Shown here: piece by piece, positions 7,018 to 11,900 of the stretch
How the letters are laid out: the number at the start of each line of letters is the position of its first letter
How positions within the stretch are numbered: the first letter of the stretch is position 1
Source: Comamonadaceae bacterium
GTDB lineage: Bacteria; Pseudomonadota; Gammaproteobacteria; Burkholderiales; Burkholderiaceae_C
Reading direction: 5' to 3'
DNA length: 11,900 nucleotides
NCBI GenBank assembly: GCA_947374705.1
Contig: CANCDA010000068.1
Coordinates: 1-11,900, forward strand
The notes under the pieces: generated by a model
The model's input: the letters and a program-made list of their open reading frames with translations, nothing else
What the model was told of the DNA's origin: nothing
The model's database searches: none
Translations under genes and position numbers: made by a program

Positions 7018-9015
7018 TTAATAAGCCTGACCCAACTGCCCCAAGATCGCCGGGTTCTCCAACGTGCTGGTGTCCTGCGTGATGGCCTCGCCTTTGGCGA
7101 TGGAGCGCAGCAAGCGGCGCATGATCTTGCCGGAACGTGTCTTGGGCAGGTTTTCACCAAAGCGGATGTCCTTGGGCTTGGCGATGGGGCCAATCTCCTT
7201 GGCCACCCAGTCGCGCAATTCCTTGGCCAATTGCTTGCCTTCATCACCCGTAGGCAGTGGGCGCTTGAGCACCACGAAGGCGCAGATGGCCTCGCCCGTC
7301 AGATCATCCGGACGCCCCACCACGGCGGCTTCAGCCACCAAGTCCGTCTTGGCCACCAGGGCCGATTCAATTTCCATCGTGCCCATGCGGTGGCCTGAGA
7401 CGTTCAACACGTCATCAATGCGGCCCGTGATGCGGAAGTAACCGCGGTCTGCACTGCGCACCGCACCGTCACCGGCCAGGTACAGCTTGCCGCCCATTTC
7501 CGCAGGAAAGTAGCTCGTCTTGAAGCGCTCAGGGTCGTTCCAAATCGTGCGAATCATCGACGGCCAGGGGCGCTTGACCACCAGCATGCCGCCGGAGCCA
7601 TTGGGAATGTCATTGCCCACCTCGTCCACGATGGCGGCCATGATGCCCGGCAGCGGCAAGGTGCACGAGCCCGGCACGAGCGGTGTGGCACCCGGCAACG
7701 GCGTGATCATGTGGCCACCGGTTTCGGTCTGCCAGAAAGTGTCCACGATCGGGCAGCGCTCGCCGCCCACATTTTTGAAGTACCACATCCAGGCTTCGGG
7801 GTTGATGGGCTCACCCACCGAACCCAAAATGCGCAGACTGGACAAATCAGACCGATCAGGATGCACGGCGGCATCGCCCTCAGCCAGCTTGATCAGCGAG
7901 CGAATCGCCGTGGGGGCGGTGTAAAAAATAGAGCACTTGTGACGCTCAATCATCTGCCAGAAGCGACCGGCATTCGGGAAGGTGGGCACACCTTCAAAGA
8001 TGATTTGCGTGGCACCCGCAGCCAGCGGGCCGTAGGCAACGTAGGTGTGGCCGGTAATCCAGCCGATGTCGGCCGTGCACCAGAACACATCGTCAGCGCG
8101 CAGGTCAAAGGTCCAATCCATCGTGAGCTTGGCCCACAGCAAATAGCCGCCCGTGGCGTGCTGCACGCCCTTGGGCTTGCCCGTGGAGCCGGAGGTGTAG
8201 AGGATGAACAACGGGTGCTCCGCACCCACGGCCACAGGCGCGCACGTGGTGCTTTGCCCCGCCATCGCTTGGCCAAAAGTTTTGTCGCGGCCAGCCACCA
8301 TATTGCAGGCGGTGGAGGTGCGCTCGTACACAAACACGTTCTTGATGGACTCACAGCCACCCATGGCCAGGCCTTCGTCCACGATGGCCTTGAGCGGCAA
8401 CTCTTTGCCACCACGCATCTGGAAGTTGGCGGTAATCACAGCCACAGCACCCGCGTCAATGATGCGCTCTTGCAGCGCCTTGGCGCTGAAGCCACCAAAC
8501 ACCACGCTGTGGGTTGCGCCAATGCGGGCGCAAGCCTGCATGGCAATCACACCCTCTACCGTCATGGGCATGTACACCAACACGCGGTCACCCTTTTGAA
8601 TGCCATGGGCGGTGAGCGCATTGGCAAACTGGCTCACACGGGCCAGCAGTTCCTTGTAGGTGATCTTGACGACCTCGCCGCCATCGGCTTCAAAAATGAT
8701 GGCGGTTTTGTTCTCGGTCGGCGTGCCCATGTGCTTGTCCAGGCAGTTCGCGCTGGCATTGAGCTCACCGTCGTCAAACCATTGGTAAAACGGCGCGTTG
8801 GATTCGTCCAGCGTGCGGGTGAAAGGCTTGCTCCACTGCACGTTGTCACGCGCCAGCTCAGCCCAAAACCCCTCAAAGTCTTTTTCAGCAGCAGCACACA
8901 ACGCGTTGTAGCCCTCCATACCGGAGATACGTGCCGACTTGACGGTGGCCTCAGTGGGTGGGAAAACGCGGTTTTCAACCAAAACAGACTCAATGGCGGA
9001 AGCAGGTGCACTCAT
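7018..9015 (-). CDS. acs: Acetyl-CoA synthetase (AMP-forming)
   Basis: This cytoplasmic enzyme activates acetate with ATP and CoA through acetyl-AMP, feeding the TCA and glyoxylate cycles and PHB synthesis. The 665-residue protein has normal length for the family. Adenylating-enzyme motifs are complete: YTSGSTGKPKG at 273-283, WQTETGGH at 428-435, YLAGDG at 512-517, the hinge region GRIDDVLNVSGHR at 531-543, and PKTRSGKIMRR at 624-634. Lys630 in that last motif is the catalytic lysine whose acetylation turns these enzymes off. The ATG at 9015 (MSAPASAIESVLVENRVFPP) was chosen over an upstream TTG at 9042 because the extra residues are not family-like; AGAAAG lies upstream as a modest ribosome site. 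It is separated by 100 bp from the toxin gene and probably has its own promoter there, with an inverted repeat close to the start. Confidence 0.97.
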   Translation of the reverse strand: MSAPASAIESVLVENRVFPPTEATVKSARISGMEGYNALCAAAEKDFEGFWAELARDNVQWSKPFTRTLDESNAPFYQWFDDGELNASANCLDKHMGTPTENKTAIIFEADGGEVVKITYKELLARVSQFANALTAHGIQKGDRVLVYMPMTVEGVIAMQACARIGATHSVVFGGFSAKALQERIIDAGAVAVITANFQMRGGKELPLKAIVDEGLAMGGCESIKNVFVYERTSTACNMVAGRDKTFGQAMAGQSTTCAPVAVGAEHPLFILYTSGSTGKPKGVQHATGGYLLWAKLTMDWTFDLRADDVFWCTADIGWITGHTYVAYGPLAAGATQIIFEGVPTFPNAGRFWQMIERHKCSIFYTAPTAIRSLIKLAEGDAAVHPDRSDLSSLRILGSVGEPINPEAWMWYFKNVGGERCPIVDTFWQTETGGHMITPLPGATPLVPGSCTLPLPGIMAAIVDEVGNDIPNGSGGMLVVKRPWPSMIRTIWNDPERFKTSYFPAEMGGKLYLAGDGAVRSADRGYFRITGRIDDVLNVSGHRMGTMEIESALVAKTDLVAEAAVVGRPDDLTGEAICAFVVLKRPLPTGDEGKQLAKELRDWVAKEIGPIAKPKDIRFGENLPKTRSGKIMRRLLRSIAKGEAITQDTSTLENPAILGQLGQAY

Positions 9016-9027
9016 GGGTTTCTTTCT

Positions 9028-9065
9028 GGAATTGACAATCAAAACAAGGCGCGACTATCAATTCC
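9028..9065. promoter_or_regulatory. Inverted repeat in the acs leader, possible operator
   Basis: GGAATTGA at 9028-9035 and TCAATTCC at 9058-9065 are exact reverse complements with a 22-bp spacer, ending 12 bp before the acs start codon. On the plus strand, TTGACA (9032-9037), 18 bp, then TATCAA (9056-9061) also resembles a promoter that would read antisense into the toxin-antitoxin genes. An operator, an mRNA hairpin, or an antisense promoter are alternatives; none is shown. Confidence 0.35.
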
Positions 9066-9115
9066 TGCACTTACACCTCACTGACTGAGGGGGGCTGCAA
9101 TCCCGCTGGGGTGAG

Positions 9116-9550
9116 TTATTCAAACCAATTTTCAATTTTGAGGTGTTTGAATGGCTTGAAGTCCGCCACATTGCGTGTGACCAAAATCAGGTTTTGAGTG
9201 GCGGCCACTGCTGCAATTTGCGAGTCACGCCATGGACGAGGTTTGCCTAGTTTTTGTAGGCGGGCATTTTCAAATGCTGCGTAATGTGCGGCTTTGGCAT
9301 CAAAAGACAAAACCGTCAAAGCCTGCGAATGATTAAACCAAGCGTCGTAGTCAGCAATTAGGCGTTTGTATTTTTTGCTTTCTGGCGGCAACAGTGCAGC
9401 CCCAAAGTAGAGCTCCATCAGTACAGTGCTGGCAGTGACGCATATTGCCCAATGTTTTTGCAAGCGCGCCAGCACTAGAGGAGATGGCGCATCTTTCGGG
9501 ATTTCGCTCAGGATATTGCTATCCAGCAAATAGCGCACGGATGCAGGCAT
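9116..9550 (-). CDS. VapC-like PIN-domain toxin (type II toxin-antitoxin)
   Basis: This 144-residue PIN-domain protein is probably a Mg-dependent ribonuclease toxin. The acidic site is complete: Asp10 in LLDSNILSE, Glu46 in MELYFGA, Asp109 in PWRDSQIAAVA, with TRNVADF (Asn127, Asp130) near the end. This is the VapC/FitB-like pattern, and the length is usual. Its ATG overlaps the antitoxin TAA by one base (TAATG), with no ribosome site of its own, so translation probably depends on reinitiation after the antitoxin. A hand count over 9121-9360 gives 111 G+C of 240 (46 percent), far below neighbouring tex (44 of 60 over 10681-10740), which points to horizontal transfer. The RNA target is unknown. 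It is intact and presumably active. Confidence 0.9.
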   Translation of the reverse strand: MPASVRYLLDSNILSEIPKDAPSPLVLARLQKHWAICVTASTVLMELYFGAALLPPESKKYKRLIADYDAWFNHSQALTVLSFDAKAAHYAAFENARLQKLGKPRPWRDSQIAAVAATQNLILVTRNVADFKPFKHLKIENWFE

Positions 9551-9843
9551 TACAAAACAGGCGGTGTGATATTTGGCATTTCGCGACTACGCCAACTATC
9601 AACTTCTTCATCTGTCCATTGGATACTTGCGAGTACATCTTTGTTCTCTTCACGCCATTTCATGGCACGTGAAAACCAATTGTCACTTTTGTTTGCTTGA
9701 GTGAGCTGCGCTTGATACTGCTCATACGATTGCAGCACAGCCACAGGCTCGCCACGGCGCGTCAACACCACAGGCTCGCTGTCCTGCACTTGATAAATCA
9801 GTTTAGGCAAGTGATTTTTGGCAAATGCAATGGTTTCCAACAT
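9550..9843 (-). CDS. Phd/YefM-family antitoxin
   Basis: This 97-residue protein should neutralise the downstream PIN toxin and repress the shared promoter. Its N-terminal 45 residues follow the Phd/YefM DNA-binding pattern: an N-terminal helix with FAKNHLPKLIYQV, then the strand and loop EPVVLTRRGEPVAVLQSYEQY. The tail (about 50-97), with FSRAMKWREENKDV, is the likely toxin-binding part and is rich in Trp and charged residues. The ATG is well supported by AAGGAG 6 bp upstream. It starts the operon, overlaps the toxin start, and shares its low G+C. The pair is an antitoxin of the Phd family with a VapC-type toxin, a combination often seen in mobile modules. Confidence 0.88.
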   Translation of the reverse strand: MLETIAFAKNHLPKLIYQVQDSEPVVLTRRGEPVAVLQSYEQYQAQLTQANKSDNWFSRAMKWREENKDVLASIQWTDEEVDSWRSREMPNITPPVL

Positions 9844-9849
9844 GGCTAT

Positions 9850-9855
9850 CTCCTT
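9850..9855 (-). promoter_or_regulatory. Strong ribosome binding site of the antitoxin gene
   Basis: AAGGAG on the minus strand, 6 bp from the ATG. It is the best Shine-Dalgarno sequence of the toxin-antitoxin pair, while the toxin has none. This would favour an excess of antitoxin. Confidence 0.75.
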
Positions 9856-9859
9856 TTAA

Positions 9860-9924
9860 TAGATGGCTATGCTGAATTTTACTACCGCAGTGAGCACCGA
9901 GCTCATGTCGGACGATGCCATCTA
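9860..9924. promoter_or_regulatory. Inverted repeats upstream of the antitoxin, candidate operator region
   Basis: TAGATGGC at 9860-9867 and GCCATCTA at 9917-9924 are exact reverse complements 49 bp apart. Between them is a smaller TGAGC / GCTCA pair (9891-9895 and 9901-9905). The region lies between the tex stop and the antitoxin start and is where an autoregulated promoter would sit. No terminator with a U-run is visible after tex, so read-through is also possible. The operator role is inferred from the usual autorepression of such modules. Confidence 0.35.
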
Positions 9925-9935
9925 ACGCTGCCCAC

Positions 9936-11900
9936 TTAGCGCTTGAGCTTGGCAAACGCCGACGCCATCGCGCTGGCTTGCGGCACGGGTGCTGAGGGTC
10001 GCGCACGTTGCCCTTGGGTCGCACCCTGAAAACGGTTGTCGCCCGCCGCACCTGAGCGGGACATAGGTGCGTCCAGCTTCATGGTCAGCGCAATGCGCTT
10101 GCGTGCCACGTCCACTTCCACCACGCGCACCTTGACAATATCGCCAGTTTTGACGATCTCCCGCGCATCCGTCACAAAGCGGTTGCTGAGCTGGCTCACA
10201 TGCACCAGCCCGTCCTGGTGCACACCCAAGTCGATGAACGCGCCAAAGGCCGCCACATTGCTCACTGTGCCTTCCAGCTCCATGCCCTCGCGCAAATCCT
10301 TGATGTCGTCCACGCCTTCGTTAAAGCGCGCCACTTTGAAATCAGGGCGCGGGTCGCGATTCGGTTTTTCCAGCTCGGCCAAGATATCTTTGACCGTGAT
10401 CACGCCAAACTGCGCGTTGGCAAACAGCTCGGGGCGCAGGGTCTTGAGCATCTCGGCGCGGCCCATCAACTCAGACGCGGGCTTGCCGGTGGTGGCCATG
10501 ATCTGCGCCACCACCGGATAGGTTTCCGGGTGCAGGCCCGTCATGTCCAGCGGATTGTCACCGCCGTTAATGCGCAAAAATCCGGCGCTTTGCTCAAAGG
10601 TTTTGGCTCCCAGGCCCGTCACCTGCAAGAGCTGCTGCCGGTTGTTAAAGGCCCCATGCGCCTCACGCCAGCGCACCACCGCCTTGGCCACGCTGGCCGA
10701 CAGACCCGACACGCGTGCCAGCAGCGGCACACTGGCCGTGTTGAGATCAACCCCAACACCGTTCACGCAATCCTCCACTACCGCGTCCAAAGACCGTGCT
10801 AACTCGCTCTGGTTCACGTCATGCTGGTACTGCCCCACGCCAATGGATTTGGGGTCGATCTTCACCAGCTCGGCCAACGGGTCTTGCAGGCGGCGCGCAA
10901 TGCTGGCCGCACCACGCAAGCTCACGTCCACGTCCGGCATTTCTTGAGAGGCAAATTCGCTGGCGCTGTACACCGAAGCCCCCGCTTCACTCACCACCAC
11001 GCGCTGAATCTCAGCGCCGTCGCGCAGCTTGGCCAGTTGCTTGATCAAATCCCCCGCCAGCTTGTCCGTCTCGCGGCTGGCCGTGCCGTTGCCGATGGCG
11101 ATCAGATTGACACCATGTTTCTCACACAGCTTGGCCAGGGTGTGCAGCGAGCCTTCCCAGTCGCGCCGGGGCTCATGTGGGAAGACGGTGGAGGTGTCCA
11201 CCAGCTTGCCGGTGCCATCCACCACGGCCACTTTCACACCGGTGCGGATACCGGGGTCCAGCCCCATCACCACGCGTGGGCCTGCGGGCGCGGCCAGCAA
11301 CAAATCGCGCAGGTTGTCGGCAAACACCTTGATCGCCACCGCCTCGGCGCTCTCACGCAGGCGGCTGAACAGGTCGCGTTCAGTGGACAAACTCAGCTTT
11401 ACGCGCCAGGCCCAGGCCACGCACTTGCGAATCAAGTCATCCCCCGCCCGACCCTGGTGGCTCCAGCGCAGGTAGAGGGCAATGCGGGCTTCAGCCAGCG
11501 ACACAACCGCTACTTTTTTAGTAGCTGCTTGCGCAAAATTTGATTGGTCTGCAGCCACATTAGGCTCTGGAAGTACGAGCTTGGCATCCAAAATCTCCAG
11601 CCCACGACCGCGAAACACGGCCAGTGCACGGTGCGAGGGCACGCGGCCTATGGGCTCGTCGTAGTCAAAGTAGTCGCGGAACTTGGCCACGTCCACGTTG
11701 TTCTCGTCCTTGCCGTCCAACAAACGGCTTTTGAACAAGCCCTCGGCCCACAGCCATTCGCGCAGGTTTTGCACCAGGGTGGCGTCTTCGGCCCAGCGTT
11801 CACTCAAGATGTCGCGCACCCCGTCCAACACGGCGGCGGTGCTGGTGAAATCATCGCCCGCCTCGTTCTTCTCGGTCTTGACGAAGGCCAGGGCTTCATC
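9936..11900 (-). CDS. tex: Tex, S1-domain transcription accessory protein, 5' end cut by the window edge
   Basis: Tex is a conserved nucleic-acid-binding cytoplasmic protein linked to transcription and virulence gene expression in Bordetella and Pseudomonas; its exact role is unsettled. The window holds 654 codons plus stop, open at base 11900; the family is about 770-790 residues, so the N-terminal part is missing. In window numbering: a helical region to about 205, a YqgF/RNase H-like domain with GLDPGIRTG from 213, helix-hairpin-helix repeats about 385-447 with LLQVTGLGAKTFEQS, and an S1 RNA-binding domain about 535-607 with GTVSNVAAFGAFIDLG. The tail is Arg/Ala/Ser rich and ends AFAKLKR. 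The internal GTG at 11831 is not the real start, because family sequence continues to the window edge. Residues about 120-131 are encoded by a palindromic repeat that did not disrupt the frame. Confidence 0.95.
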   Translation of the reverse strand, partial: DEALAFVKTEKNEAGDDFTSTAAVLDGVRDILSERWAEDATLVQNLREWLWAEGLFKSRLLDGKDENNVDVAKFRDYFDYDEPIGRVPSHRALAVFRGRGLEILDAKLVLPEPNVAADQSNFAQAATKKVAVVSLAEARIALYLRWSHQGRAGDDLIRKCVAWAWRVKLSLSTERDLFSRLRESAEAVAIKVFADNLRDLLLAAPAGPRVVMGLDPGIRTGVKVAVVDGTGKLVDTSTVFPHEPRRDWEGSLHTLAKLCEKHGVNLIAIGNGTASRETDKLAGDLIKQLAKLRDGAEIQRVVVSEAGASVYSASEFASQEMPDVDVSLRGAASIARRLQDPLAELVKIDPKSIGVGQYQHDVNQSELARSLDAVVEDCVNGVGVDLNTASVPLLARVSGLSASVAKAVVRWREAHGAFNNRQQLLQVTGLGAKTFEQSAGFLRINGGDNPLDMTGLHPETYPVVAQIMATTGKPASELMGRAEMLKTLRPELFANAQFGVITVKDILAELEKPNRDPRPDFKVARFNEGVDDIKDLREGMELEGTVSNVAAFGAFIDLGVHQDGLVHVSQLSNRFVTDAREIVKTGDIVKVRVVEVDVARKRIALTMKLDAPMSRSGAAGDNRFQGATQGQRARPSAPVPQASAMASAFAKLKR
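11509..11547. repeat. Palindromic repeat fragment embedded in tex
   Basis: GCTACT (11509-11514), a TTTTT loop and AGTAGC (11520-11525) form a perfect 6-bp stem, followed by TGCTTGCGC and an AT-rich stretch. The pattern of a short stem, T-rich loop, then AGCTGCTTGCGC matches a dispersed repeat I recall from Comamonadaceae genomes, here with a diverged second half. It sits in frame in a variable part of Tex and encodes roughly QSNFAQAATKK. The right limit is approximate. Confidence 0.45.

Noticed and set aside
9016..9042. TTG start of acs nine codons upstream
   Set aside because: The extra residues are not family-like and lie in the inverted-repeat leader; the ATG at 9015 fits the usual length.
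7711..9084. 457-codon open frame on the plus strand
   Set aside because: Antisense shadow of acs; low-complexity composition with no domain.
9076..9090. CCTCA-CTGAC-TGAGG stem as terminator of the toxin-antitoxin operon
   Set aside because: Only 5 bp and no U-run follows on the minus strand.
10821..11543. 240-codon open frame on the plus strand
   Set aside because: Antisense shadow of tex, rich in His, Gln and Arg.

Overview
The window looks like chromosomal DNA of a betaproteobacterium in Burkholderiales, most probably Comamonadaceae. This rests on the high G+C of most genes, an OmpR/RisA-type regulator paired with an EnvZ/RisS-type kinase, a hydrolase-dead monofunctional RelA, and a short palindromic repeat inside tex that resembles one I recall from Comamonadaceae genomes. 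Most genes are housekeeping or central-metabolism genes. I see no prophage, transposon, CRISPR array, rRNA or tRNA.

Left part (1-2846): the (p)ppGpp synthetase gene relA runs off the left edge on the minus strand. It is preceded by an alpha/beta hydrolase gene whose stop codon lies 7 bp from the relA start, so the two are probably cotranscribed. The spacer upstream of the hydrolase holds a REP-like hairpin and an 18-codon reading frame that looks like a bare signal peptide. Middle-left (2847-4672): a plus-strand D-3-hydroxybutyrate dehydrogenase gene, from the polyhydroxybutyrate/ketone-body pathway, converges on a minus-strand pair. That pair encodes an 89-residue Gln-rich exported protein and an exported SIMPL-domain protein that starts at TTG.

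Centre (4673-7008): the exported pair and an ompR-envZ-like two-component operon diverge from a 168-bp AT-rich spacer. The spacer holds three exact copies of TGTTACA, two of them in an 8-bp inverted repeat. This suggests the regulator controls itself and perhaps the exported pair. The kinase gene converges on acs, with 9 bp between the stop codons.

Right part (7018-11900): acs (acetyl-CoA synthetase), a low-G+C Phd/YefM-VapC toxin-antitoxin pair, and tex (transcription accessory protein, running off the right edge) all read on the minus strand. The toxin-antitoxin pair is the only clearly accessory element and was probably acquired horizontally. Metabolically, acetyl-CoA synthetase and hydroxybutyrate dehydrogenase both feed the acetyl-CoA/PHB node, and RelA sets the starvation response, but the sequence shows no direct regulatory link between them. 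No gene-free stretch exceeds 300 bp. I found no clear sign of a wholly undescribed system; the best leads are small regulatory and repeat features.
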